Source of the DNA: Thalassobium sp.
GTDB lineage: Bacteria > Pseudomonadota > Gammaproteobacteria > Pseudomonadales > Oceanobacteraceae
NCBI GenBank assembly: GCA_002733205.1
Contig: NVUW01000008.1
Coordinates: 62,001-126,000 of the forward strand
DNA: 64,000 bases
Direction of reading: 5' to 3'
In this document: positions 19,031-26,485 of the stretch, one piece after another
How the letters are laid out: every line of letters starts with the position of its first letter
Numbering within the stretch: position 1 is the stretch's first letter
Made by a program: the position numbers and the translations under genes
Notes under the pieces: generated by a model
Seen by the model: only the letters and a program-made list of their open reading frames with translations
The model's database searches: none
Told to the model about the DNA's origin: nothing

Positions 19031-20161
19031 TTATTGGTTGCCCTGTGAAGACTCATCGATCTGCACCGCATTGATATAACGCTCGCTGCGGCGGGTACGG
19101 TCCTGAACTTTACCCACCAGCTGACCGCAGGCGGCGTCGATATCATCGCCGCGGGTCGAGCGGATGGTAACAATGTGTCCCTGATTCACCAGATAATCAC
19201 GGAAGCGGTACACGCGATTATTGCTCGGGCGCTTATAGCCGGAGTTAGGGAACGGGTTAAACGGAATCAGGTTGATCTTACACGGCACCTGTTTCATCAG
19301 TTCTGACAGTTCCACCGCGTGTTCCATCTCATCGTTGACGCCTTCCATCATGGTGTATTCGATGGTGGCTTTACGACGATCCGGCAGTTTGGCCAGATAG
19401 CGGTTAGTGGCCGCAATCAGCTCTTTAATCGGGTATTTTTTGTTGATGGGTACCAGCTGGTTACGCAACGCATCATTGGGTGCGTGTAATGAGACGGCCA
19501 GCGATACATCGGTTACGTCGCCGAGTTTATCCATCATCGGTACGACACCGGAGGTGCTCAGGGTAACACGGCGTTTGGACAGACCGTAGGCATTGTCGTC
19601 CATCATCAGGTTCATCGCATCGACCACGTTGTCGAAGTTCAGCAAAGGCTCGCCCATGCCCATCATCACCACATTGGTAATGCGGCGCTCACGGCGCTCG
19701 CCCGGCGCATGGAAGCTCATTGCGGCCACATACACCTGACCAATAATTTCCGCCACACTGAGGTCGCGGTTAAACCCCTGTTTGCCGGTGGAGCAGAAAC
19801 TGCAGTCGAGAGAACAGCCAATCTGCGAGCTCACACACAGCGTACCCCGGTCTTTTTCCGGGATATACACGGTTTCGACGGCGCTGCCGCCATCCATACG
19901 CATCACCCATTTACGGGTGCCGTCTTTGGAAATATCTTCGTAAATCACTTCTGGCAGGCGGACTTCACACACCTCGGCCATGCGCGCGCGCAGTGGCTTG
20001 CCCATGTTGGTCATGTTGTCGAAGTTGGCTTCGCCATATTGATGAATCCATTTCAGCATTTGCTGAGCACGGAATTTCTTCTCGCCGATATCCGCGAAGA
20101 AGGCTTCCATTTTGGCGGGCGATAAGCCCAACAGATTAATTTTTTCTGGTGTATCGGACAT
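19031..20161 (-). CDS. rlmN: Dual-specificity 23S rRNA/tRNA adenine-C2 methyltransferase RlmN
   Basis: About 376 residues. Radical-SAM enzyme methylating A2503 of 23S rRNA and A37 of some tRNAs. The CxxxCxxC cluster is in [15 protein letters not shown], with [29 protein letters not shown] and the late catalytic Cys in DIDAACGQL. Two starts are possible: ATG 20161 ([13 protein letters not shown]), chosen here because it is close to the family start, and ATG 20221, which overlaps the ndk stop (TAATG) and would add 20 residues. Confidence 0.95.
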   Translation of the reverse strand: MSDTPEKINLLGLSPAKMEAFFADIGEKKFRAQQMLKWIHQYGEANFDNMTNMGKPLRARMAEVCEVRLPEVIYEDISKDGTRKWVMRMDGGSAVETVYIPEKDRGTLCVSSQIGCSLDCSFCSTGKQGFNRDLSVAEIIGQVYVAAMSFHAPGERRERRITNVVMMGMGEPLLNFDNVVDAMNLMMDDNAYGLSKRRVTLSTSGVVPMMDKLGDVTDVSLAVSLHAPNDALRNQLVPINKKYPIKELIAATNRYLAKLPDRRKATIEYTMMEGVNDEMEHAVELSELMKQVPCKINLIPFNPFPNSGYKRPSNNRVYRFRDYLVNQGHIVTIRSTRGDDIDAACGQLVGKVQDRTRRSERYINAVQIDESSQGNQ

Positions 20162-20220
20162 CAATTGGTTACCTGAAGGATTGAGATCAGAGGGCATGTC
20201 TGCCCTCTGAGTTCCGCTCA

Positions 20221-20646
20221 TTAACGTGAGCAGATTTCGTCGGCAGCGAAGAAGTAAGCGATTTCGCGCTCAGCAGAAGCTGCAGAGTCAGAACCGTGTA
20301 CAGCGTTGGCATCGATGCTTTCAGCAAAGTCAGCGCGGATAGTACCGGCAGCCGCTTCTTTAGGGTTGGTAGCACCCATCAGGTCACGGTTAGCAGCAAT
20401 CGCGTTTTCGCCTTCCAGAACCTGAACAACAACAGGACCAGAAGTCATGAAAGATACCAGGTCTTTAAAGAAAGGACGCTCTTTGTGCTCTGCGTAGAAA
20501 CCGCCCGCTTTTTCGTCATCCAGCTTGATCATTTTAGCGGCAACAACCTGCAGGCCAGCTTTTTCGAAGCGAGTGACGATTTCGCCGATTACATTTTTGG
20601 CCACAGCGTCTGGTTTAACGATGGACAGAGTGCGTTCAACAGCCAT
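20221..20646 (-). CDS. ndk: Nucleoside diphosphate kinase
   Basis: 141 residues, the usual size. It balances nucleoside triphosphate pools. The start [22 protein letters not shown] holds the nucleotide-contact residues and [20 protein letters not shown] holds the phospho-accepting His. It has its own promoter upstream with a perfect TATAAT and leads the ndk-rlmN-pilF-ispG-hisS-yfgM-bamB run. In most relatives iscX/fdx lie directly upstream; here the neighbour is iscS. Confidence 0.97.
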   Translation of the reverse strand: MAVERTLSIVKPDAVAKNVIGEIVTRFEKAGLQVVAAKMIKLDDEKAGGFYAEHKERPFFKDLVSFMTSGPVVVQVLEGENAIAANRDLMGATNPKEAAAGTIRADFAESIDANAVHGSDSAASAEREIAYFFAADEICSR

Positions 20647-20697
20647 TTTTAGCTCCCAAGGGTAAATTATTAGGGTTACGGAAAATAAAACCCGCGA

Positions 20698-20734
20698 ATT
20701 ATACGCACCTTTTCATTAAAGTTGTACGCGTACA
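20698..20734 (-). promoter_or_regulatory. ndk promoter with adjacent 12-base palindrome
   Basis: On the minus strand a perfect TATAAT lies at 20703-20698, about 50 bases before the ndk start. The -35 region is poor (TACAAC at 17 bases). Overlapping the -35 region is a perfect 12-base palindrome TGTACGCGTACA (20723-20734) that could be an operator. Confidence 0.55.
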
Positions 20735-20790
20735 CGGGTCCGGAGACGGATTATTTGGCCGTCACCGACAGGAAAAGCCAACCTCAGCAA

Positions 20791-21951
20791 TCAGCTGCGC
20801 AGCATCTGCACCACGCGCGTCACTTCAGTCAGGGCAAAAGCAATCTCTTCGGCGGTGGTAAAGCGCCCGAGACTGAAACGTAAACCGGCATGGGCCAGCG
20901 CATCGCTGCGGCCGATAGCCTTCAAGACATAAGATGGCGCCACGGTGGCCGAGTTACAGGCCGAACCGGAAGACACCGCCACTTTGGCCAGTGAAGCCAA
21001 CAGGATTTCACCATCCACCCCGTCAAAACTGACGTTCAGATGATTGGCGCTGCGCAGCTGCGCATGACCATTCAGATAAACACCACCCAGCGCCTGCAGC
21101 CCGTCCCATAACTGGTCACGCAACTGACGAATGCGGGCTTCATCGGCCGCTTGCTCTTCCTGCACCAGACGGGCCGCTTCGCCCAGTCCGGCCAGCTGAT
21201 GCGTCGCCAACGTCCCAGAACGCATGCCGCGCTCATGACCACCACCATGAATCTGGGCGGCCAGCATGACCTGCGGCTCGCGTTTAACGTACAACGCACC
21301 CACGCCTTTCGGACCATACAGCTTGTGTGCCGACACCGATAACAGATCGACCTGCCAGTCTTTGACGTTCACAGCAACTTTACCCAGCGCTTGAGCGGCA
21401 TCGACATGCAGATACGCCGGATGATCTTTTAACAATGCGCCGATTGCTGCGATATCAGTGACAGTGCCCAGTTCATTATTAACCGCCATCAGACTGACCA
21501 GACAGGTGTCATCTCGCAATGCAGCGCTGACTTGCTGCGGCTGAATCAAACCATCAGCATCGGGAGTCAGATAAGTAACCTCAACCTGCTGCTGAGTCTG
21601 CAGCCAGGCACAGACATCGAGTACGGCTTTATGTTCGATCGCCGAGGTAATGATATGCAGCGGCTTATTACCATCCTGCTCACGCAGGGCTTCTACAACC
21701 CCCTTCAATGCCAGGTTATTGGATTCGGTGGCACCGGAGGTCCAGACGATTTCACGTGGATCGGCCGCCAACAGATCAGCCAGCTGGCGACGGGCATTTT
21801 CCACCACCTGCTCAGCCTGCCAGCCATAACGGTGGGACCGTGACGCCGGGTTACCGAAGGTACCTTCCAGCGTGAGGCAGGAAGCCATAATCTGAGCAAC
21901 ACGCGGATCAACCGGTGTTGTCGCTGCATAATCGAGATAGAGGGATTTCAT
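20791..21951 (-). CDS. iscS: Cysteine desulfurase IscS, short form
   Basis: 386 residues. PLP-dependent enzyme releasing sulfur from cysteine for Fe-S clusters and thiolated tRNA. The PLP Lys is in [19 protein letters not shown] and the mobile-loop catalytic Cys (about 332) in [30 protein letters not shown] and [10 protein letters not shown] are also present. The protein stops at VVQMLRS and lacks the roughly 20-residue C-terminal tail with which enterobacterial IscS docks IscU. The gene follows iscR, but iscU, iscA, hscBA and fdx do not follow it; ndk does. The IscS-like loop length argues against SufS. Confidence 0.93.
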   Translation of the reverse strand: MKSLYLDYAATTPVDPRVAQIMASCLTLEGTFGNPASRSHRYGWQAEQVVENARRQLADLLAADPREIVWTSGATESNNLALKGVVEALREQDGNKPLHIITSAIEHKAVLDVCAWLQTQQQVEVTYLTPDADGLIQPQQVSAALRDDTCLVSLMAVNNELGTVTDIAAIGALLKDHPAYLHVDAAQALGKVAVNVKDWQVDLLSVSAHKLYGPKGVGALYVKREPQVMLAAQIHGGGHERGMRSGTLATHQLAGLGEAARLVQEEQAADEARIRQLRDQLWDGLQALGGVYLNGHAQLRSANHLNVSFDGVDGEILLASLAKVAVSSGSACNSATVAPSYVLKAIGRSDALAHAGLRFSLGRFTTAEEIAFALTEVTRVVQMLRS

Positions 21952-22005
21952 GGGTCACCGCTGGAAAGTCTGAAACCTGAGGCGGCGCATTGTCCGCGCC
22001 ACAGT

Positions 22006-22053
22006 GCTCAGGTCAAGGGGCGCTCAGGTCAAGGGGCGCTCAGATCAAGTGGC
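22006..22053. repeat. Three tandem 16-base repeats between iscR and iscS
   Basis: GCTCAGGTCAAGGGGC occurs exactly at 22006-22021 and 22022-22037, and with two changes at 22038-22053. It occupies much of the 109-base gap between the iscR stop and the iscS start. Confidence 0.9.
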
Positions 22054-22060
22054 TGATGGC

Positions 22061-22546
22061 TCAGCCGGTCATGTCATCGGTGCTGAGCACCGCATCAATA
22101 CGATTGCGCACACTGCTGTCCTGACGATCAGCGGTGCTGCGGATCTCTTTACGCTGAATCAGCTGCGCCAGGGTGATGCCATGCAGAAAGGCATGAATCT
22201 GATCGCTCAAATCCAGCCACAGGTGGTGCGTCAGGCACTCTTCACCGTCCTGACAATCACCACGGCGATTGCAACGGGTGGCATCCATCGATTCGTTCAC
22301 CGCATCAACCACGTCGGCGACATTGATCTCATCACTGCCACGACTCAGGCGATAACCACCCCCCGGACCGCGCACACTGGCAACCAAGCCGCCACGGCGT
22401 AACTTGGCGAATAGCTGCTCAAGATACGACAGGGAGATGCCCTGACGACCGGAAATATCATTCAGACTGACCGGCCCATTCTGCGCATGGATCGCCAGAT
22501 CCAGCATGGCCGTTACCGCATAGCGGCCTTTGGTCGTTAAACGCAT
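22061..22546 (-). CDS. iscR: Fe-S cluster-responsive regulator IscR
   Basis: 161 residues, Rrf2 family. The winged helix covers about 1-75 ([47 protein letters not shown]). The [2Fe-2S] ligands match the E. coli spacing exactly: C92, C98, C104 and H107 in [17 protein letters not shown]. Holo-IscR represses the isc promoter and apo-IscR activates other targets. The gene lies in the order trmJ-cysE-iscR-iscS, and its own upstream region has a near-consensus type 1 IscR site, so autorepression is expected. Confidence 0.97.
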   Translation of the reverse strand: MRLTTKGRYAVTAMLDLAIHAQNGPVSLNDISGRQGISLSYLEQLFAKLRRGGLVASVRGPGGGYRLSRGSDEINVADVVDAVNESMDATRCNRRGDCQDGEECLTHHLWLDLSDQIHAFLHGITLAQLIQRKEIRSTADRQDSSVRNRIDAVLSTDDMTG

Positions 22547-22575
22547 TGGTTATCCCCCACATAAATCGTGGTGGC

Positions 22576-22606
22576 ATTATGCGTATATCCGACTATTTCA
22601 GTCAAC
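22576..22606 (-). promoter_or_regulatory. iscR promoter with type 1 IscR operator
   Basis: On the minus strand TTGACT (22605-22600) and CATAAT (22581-22576) are spaced 18 bases. Overlapping them, TTGACTGAAATAGTCGGATAT matches the right three-quarters of the known type 1 IscR site (YYGACTRWWWYAGTCRRSTAT) at all but one position; the palindrome core is GACTATTTCAGTC at 22591-22603. This predicts repression of iscRS when Fe-S supply is adequate. Confidence 0.8.
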
Positions 22607-22649
22607 TTTAGCCGGCCGCTTTTACACAAAGTCAGGGTCCTGCGGGGTA

Positions 22650-23468
22650 TCAGCGTGATTCCGGTGAACTGACTTCCGCCTGCCCATCACTATCAGCAGC
22701 ATGCTCACTGACGGCTTCGCTGAGGCTGACGAAAGTCTCCTGCTCCAGCTGTGGCAACGCTTCTGAACAGGTACGGTCGCCCATATCGTGCAGCGCTTTG
22801 CACATGGTGTCGATTTTGCGATCAACAGCGTGCATATGATCCATCAGATTATGAATGGATCGGGCAATGGGATCGGGCATTTCATCGGCCATGCCGTAGG
22901 CATCAAAGCCGATTTTTTCGGCAATTTTGCGCCGCTGCTCATCTTCAGCCGAATTCGCCTTACGCACGATACGTCCGGGAATACCTACCACTGTGGCGCC
23001 GGCCGGCACCTCTTTGGTAACCACCGCATTGGAGCCGATGCGGGCATTCTCACCAACATTGATTGGCCCCAACACTTTCGCCCCGGCACCGACTACGACA
23101 CCATTTTCCAGCGTCGGATGGCGCTTGCCTTTATTCCAGGTCGTACCGCCGAGAGTAACACCATGATACAGGGTGCAGTCGTCACCGATTTCAGCGGTCT
23201 CACCGATCACCACCCCCATACCGTGATCAATAAAGAAACGACGACCGATAGTGGCCCCCGGATGAATCTCAATACCGGTCATCCAGCGACTGAAAGTCGA
23301 CAGCATACGCGCCAGCCATTTAAATCCTTTACGCCACAGCCAGTTAGCCAAGCGGTAATGCAGCAAAGCATGCAGCCCCGGATAGGTGGTGATCACCTCA
23401 AAGGTGTTACGTGCCGCCGGATCGCGCTCGAATACACTGGCAATGTCTTCACGCAATTGTCTGATCAC
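22650..23468 (-). CDS. cysE: Serine O-acetyltransferase CysE
   Basis: 272 residues. It makes O-acetylserine for cysteine synthesis, the substrate of CysM/CysK. The N-terminal helical domain has [21 protein letters not shown]; then come the left-handed beta-helix hexapeptides with [40 protein letters not shown] and [20 protein letters not shown]. An extra C-terminal segment of about 90 residues beyond the helix ends in an acidic stretch. The start is GTG, overlapping the trmJ stop (GTGA). The pairing with iscRS ties cysteine supply to desulfuration. Confidence 0.95.
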   Translation of the reverse strand: MIRQLREDIASVFERDPAARNTFEVITTYPGLHALLHYRLANWLWRKGFKWLARMLSTFSRWMTGIEIHPGATIGRRFFIDHGMGVVIGETAEIGDDCTLYHGVTLGGTTWNKGKRHPTLENGVVVGAGAKVLGPINVGENARIGSNAVVTKEVPAGATVVGIPGRIVRKANSAEDEQRRKIAEKIGFDAYGMADEMPDPIARSIHNLMDHMHAVDRKIDTMCKALHDMGDRTCSEALPQLEQETFVSLSEAVSEHAADSDGQAEVSSPESR

Positions 23469-24250
23469 TCAGAATCCCCTTGTGTCTTATGGCCGTCAGC
23501 ACCCTGACGCTGTACTGCCGCCAGAATGCCCCGCAAAATATTCACTTCTGTTTTGTCCGGTGCGGCGCGCTGATACAGGCGGCGCATACGGGACATCAGG
23601 TGCTTGGGAGTATCGGGGTCAAGAAAGCCGATATCAATCAACACCGTTTCCATATGGCGGAACAGTCCGTCCAGCTCGCCCTGGGTTGCCAGCGGGTAAT
23701 CCCACGGCACGCCCCACGCCCCGGCTTCGTCTTCCTGCTCGGCTTGCGCACGGAAATCATCTGTGACCAACGCCAGACGCATCTCGTAACACAGCACCTG
23801 TATCGCCTGAGCAACATTGAGCGAAGAGAAGTTCTCTTCGGTAGGAATGTGTACGTGCGCGGTACACAGATGCAGCTCTTCGTTGGTCAGACCGCGGGAC
23901 TCGCGACCAAACACCAGCGCCACTTCGTTACCGGCGGGAATCATTTCCGCGGCTTTCGCGGCCGACTGACGCGGCGACATCAAAGGCCAGGGAATATGAC
24001 GGCTGCGCGCACTGGTGCCAATCACCAGACCACAGTCGGCAATAGCCTCTTCCAGTGTCGGAACGATAACGGCATTGTGCAGGATGTCTTCAGCCCGCGA
24101 CGAACGCTGGATCGCGTCTTCGTCAATACTGGCGATCGGATCGACCAGCACCAGCCGGCTCAGACCCATGTTTTTCATGGCCCGCGCCGCAGCACCGATG
24201 TTGCCGGAGTGAGTGGTGTTTACCATTACGATACGGATTTTATCGAGCAT
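23465..24250 (-). CDS. trmJ: tRNA (Cm32/Um32) 2'-O-methyltransferase TrmJ
   Basis: About 261 residues from ATG 24250 ([20 protein letters not shown]). The SPOUT methyltransferase knot is shown by [38 protein letters not shown] and [22 protein letters not shown]. It methylates ribose at position 32 of several tRNAs. The frame stays open another 30 codons upstream, but that part is not family-like. It overlaps cysE by four bases and is divergent from suhB. Confidence 0.94.
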   Translation of the reverse strand: MLDKIRIVMVNTTHSGNIGAAARAMKNMGLSRLVLVDPIASIDEDAIQRSSRAEDILHNAVIVPTLEEAIADCGLVIGTSARSRHIPWPLMSPRQSAAKAAEMIPAGNEVALVFGRESRGLTNEELHLCTAHVHIPTEENFSSLNVAQAIQVLCYEMRLALVTDDFRAQAEQEDEAGAWGVPWDYPLATQGELDGLFRHMETVLIDIGFLDPDTPKHLMSRMRRLYQRAAPDKTEVNILRGILAAVQRQGADGHKTQGDSE

Positions 24251-24421
24251 AACGCCTTGTCTGCGCCGTGACGACGCGGTTGCTTGAGGGTGGCGGTTCA
24301 ACAGATGCGAAAGTGACCCGGTAACGCGGCTTCCGGCCAACTCACTTCAGGCTACTGCGCCCGCACAAAATAAGGGGCACGAAGTGTAACGCAAAACGGG
24401 CTTCGCTAACCAGTCAGGTGC

Positions 24422-24430
24422 TGATATAAT
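24422..24430 (+). promoter_or_regulatory. suhB promoter, extended -10
   Basis: TGATATAAT gives an extended -10 (TGn-TATAAT) about 46 bases before the suhB ATG; the -35 (TTCGCT at 24402-24407, 17-base spacer) is weak, as is common with extended -10 promoters. Confidence 0.6.
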
Positions 24431-24476
24431 CCCGCGCCCAAAAAATGTTCTTTAACTTTAAGAGATAGCGATCCCT

Positions 24477-25250
24477 ATGCAACCCATGGTGAACTTGGCG
24501 TTGCGCGCCGCGCGTAATGCTGGTCAAGATCTGGTCCGTCGCCTGGACCGCTTCGATTCGTACAAAAGCACGGATCAGGAAAAAGCTAAATTTGTAGCAG
24601 ACTGCACCATCGGTCTGGAAAAAGGCATCATTTTTGAGCTGAAAAAAGCCCTGCCTGAACACAACTTCTATGGCCGTGAAACCGGACATAATGGCGAGCA
24701 GAAAAATCAGCCCGTGTGGCAGGTGTGCGTTATCGACGACATCTCCAACTTCCGCGTAGGTATCCCGTCTTTTGCCATTATCGTCTGCTGCATGCAAAAC
24801 GGTAAAGCCGAACACTCCGTCGTACTTAACCCGATCAACGGCGACGAGTTCACTGCGTCCCGTGGCCGTGGTGCCCAGCTCAACAACCGCCGTATCCGCA
24901 GTGGCAGCATCAACAGCCTGAGCGACGCCATCGTCGGCTATACCCAACCGATGGGCAACAACGAAGCGGCTTTCGATCAGCTGCAGCGTTTACAGCGCCT
25001 GATGTCCAAAAGCTTTGACCTGCGCAACATCGGCTCCAACGCCCTGTCAATCTGCTACGTAGCCGCCGACCGCTTCCAGGGAGCTCTGCTGAGCAATGTT
25101 GATGAGTTTGCTCTGAACGCTGCCGGCCTGCTGGCTTCCGAAGCCGGTTGTTTGCTGTCTGAAGTCAGTGGCCAGCCACTGCTGCGCGCTCCGGCCAACC
25201 TGGTGGTAAGTAACCCACGCCTGCTGAAAGCCCTGCTCGCCAAAGACTGA
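24477..25250 (+). CDS. suhB: SuhB homologue with degenerate inositol-monophosphatase active site
   Basis: 257 residues, collinear with SuhB from MQPMVNLALRAARNAG to ANLVVSNPRLLKALLAKD and placed beside trmJ as in relatives. The metal site is lost. The usual GEES/EESG acidic pair is GRETG (66-70), with Arg at the first ligand. The WVIDPLDGTTNF motif is reduced to VIDDISNF (85-92), three residues shorter and without DGT. The Asp of WDxAAG is Leu in FALNAAG (211-217), and the FVTxVD Asp is also gone (FVADCT). Phosphatase activity is therefore unlikely. In E. coli SuhB also acts, without catalysis, in the Nus complex for rRNA antitermination; this role would survive. Confidence 0.9.
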   Translation: MQPMVNLALRAARNAGQDLVRRLDRFDSYKSTDQEKAKFVADCTIGLEKGIIFELKKALPEHNFYGRETGHNGEQKNQPVWQVCVIDDISNFRVGIPSFAIIVCCMQNGKAEHSVVLNPINGDEFTASRGRGAQLNNRRIRSGSINSLSDAIVGYTQPMGNNEAAFDQLQRLQRLMSKSFDLRNIGSNALSICYVAADRFQGALLSNVDEFALNAAGLLASEAGCLLSEVSGQPLLRAPANLVVSNPRLLKALLAKD

Positions 25251-25325
25251 TTCACTCAGCCTTGCCGTCTGGCATCCTCTCGCGCTCTGTCTACACTCAG
25301 ATAAGACAACGCGGGAGGACTCGTT

Positions 25326-25457
25326 ATGACACTGCTCTGGCACTACTTCACTCTGATTCTGCAATGGTTCGCCGAGCCTCAGGGCTGCGATGAACTCGAT
25401 CTGCATCAGGCCGATGTACACGATACAGCGCTTACCGTACCGAGCCGCAAGGCCTGA
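25326..25457 (+). CDS. Small protein, 43 residues, hydrophobic N-terminus
   Basis: ATG 25326 to TGA 25455-25457. A strong GGGAGG ribosome-binding site lies seven bases upstream, and a strong terminator follows 15 bases after the stop, so this looks like a real transcript unit or the tail of suhB. The first 16 residues (MTLLWHYFTLILQWFA) are amphipathic to hydrophobic with three aromatic pairs, and the rest is acidic with one Cys (EPQGCDELDLHQADVHD). I do not recognise it. It could be a small membrane-associated protein. Codon choice resembles the neighbours. Confidence 0.55.
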   Translation: MTLLWHYFTLILQWFAEPQGCDELDLHQADVHDTALTVPSRKA

Positions 25458-25472
25458 AAACGCTAAACGGCA

Positions 25473-25510
25473 GACACAAAAAAAGCGGCAATGGCCGCTT
25501 TTTTTGTGTC
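25473..25510. terminator. Bidirectional terminator
   Basis: A perfect 17-base stem (25473-25489 with 25494-25510) around the loop AATG: core GCGGC/GCCGC flanked by an A-run and a T-run. It ends the rightward suhB/small-protein unit and the leftward cold-shock gene. Confidence 0.92.
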
Positions 25511-25521
25511 TGGATCAAAAC

Positions 25522-26013
25522 TCAGCGAACCGCTGATACATCCTCTGCCTGCGGGCCTTTCTGACCACGCACCACAGTGAACTTCACACGCTGACCTTCA
25601 GTCAATGAGCGATGCCCCTGACCGCGGATAGAACGGAAATGTACGAACACATCTTCGCCCTGATCCCAGGTGATAAAGCCAAAGCCTTTTTTCACGTTAA
25701 ACCACTTAACCATGCCACGCTCACGACCGTCTTCCACATCGCTTTCCACCACGGTACCGCTGGAACGGAAACGACGACGGCGGGAAGGAACCAACTGAGC
25801 AGACAGCAGACTGGTCACCAGCGTAAGCACCGCAATGGCTAACAGCAGCTCGGTCATACCGGCAACGTTCATCAGATTATCGGCTGTCAGCGCCGTGCCG
25901 TCGGTGAATTGCAGACCTGTTACCAGCGAAGTAAAAATGCCGACAACAATGAAAGGAACAATCGCAGCGAACACCAGCGCTACAATAATTTTACGTAATA
26001 TCAATTTACCCAT
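25522..26013 (-). CDS. Membrane-anchored cold-shock-domain protein
   Basis: 163 residues from ATG 26013 (GAGAGA upstream; a longer frame to 26043 lacks support). Two transmembrane helices (about 7-33 and 54-74) are joined by a short polar loop. A very basic stretch [10 protein letters not shown] follows, then a complete cold-shock domain (about 98-163) with [14 protein letters not shown], including RNP1 KGFGFI, and RNP2 VFVHF. The domain binds single-stranded RNA or DNA, and here it would sit on the cytoplasmic face of the membrane. Known CspA-membrane fusions (the DUF1294 type) have the membrane part after the domain, so this order is different. It is monocistronic. Confidence 0.85.
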   Translation of the reverse strand: MGKLILRKIIVALVFAAIVPFIVVGIFTSLVTGLQFTDGTALTADNLMNVAGMTELLLAIAVLTLVTSLLSAQLVPSRRRRFRSSGTVVESDVEDGRERGMVKWFNVKKGFGFITWDQGEDVFVHFRSIRGQGHRSLTEGQRVKFTVVRGQKGPQAEDVSAVR

Positions 26014-26145
26014 GCGTTCTCTCGTATCACTCGTTAATATCACAGCTGTAAAAAATCGTTGGCCCGCAGGCCTTTGACAAGAAGGCTATGAAAGCCCAAT
26101 TCATTAAAAAAATCAACACGATAGCTAAAGGGTATAAACACACCT

Positions 26146-26394
26146 ATGAGCCAACAGTCACCGGCGTCCGATAAACCGCAGCAGGCCCAGCAACGCATTG
26201 ACGAAATGGAGATGCGCATTGCCTTTCTGGAAGACACCATCGATGGCCTGAACGACCAGATGGTGACCCTGAATCAGGAGTTTCTGCTGGCCAAACAAGC
26301 CATGCAGCTGATGCACCGCAAACTGGAACAACTGCAGCAAAACCCCTCCGGCGGTGAAGCCGTCGGCGATGAACCGCCGCCGCCGCATTACTGA
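26146..26394 (+). CDS. slyX: SlyX family protein
   Basis: 82 residues. One long coiled coil (about 14-66: RIDEMEMRIAFLEDTIDGL, LNQEFLLAKQAMQLMHRKLE) followed by a short Gly/Pro tail ending in PPPPHY, the SlyX signature. Function is unknown in all species. It is divergent from the cold-shock-domain gene and is ended by a strong hairpin. Confidence 0.92.
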   Translation: MSQQSPASDKPQQAQQRIDEMEMRIAFLEDTIDGLNDQMVTLNQEFLLAKQAMQLMHRKLEQLQQNPSGGEAVGDEPPPPHY

Positions 26395-26425
26395 TAACCC
26401 ATAGCGGTGCAGTAACGGGCAGACA

Positions 26426-26456
26426 TAAAGAAGCCGGGCTAAGCCCGGCTTCTTTA
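26426..26456. terminator. Bidirectional terminator between slyX and the ABC operon
   Basis: TAAAGAAGCCGGGC (26426-26439) pairs perfectly with GCCCGGCTTCTTTA (26443-26456) around a three-base loop. It lies between convergent genes. Confidence 0.88.
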
Positions 26457-26485
26457 TTGGTACTATTAATCAAATGATCAAATGG

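Noticed and set aside
25262..25297. TTGCCG and TACACT as a promoter for the 43-residue gene
   Set aside because: Spacing is 24 bases, too long for sigma-70; the gene may be read through from suhB.
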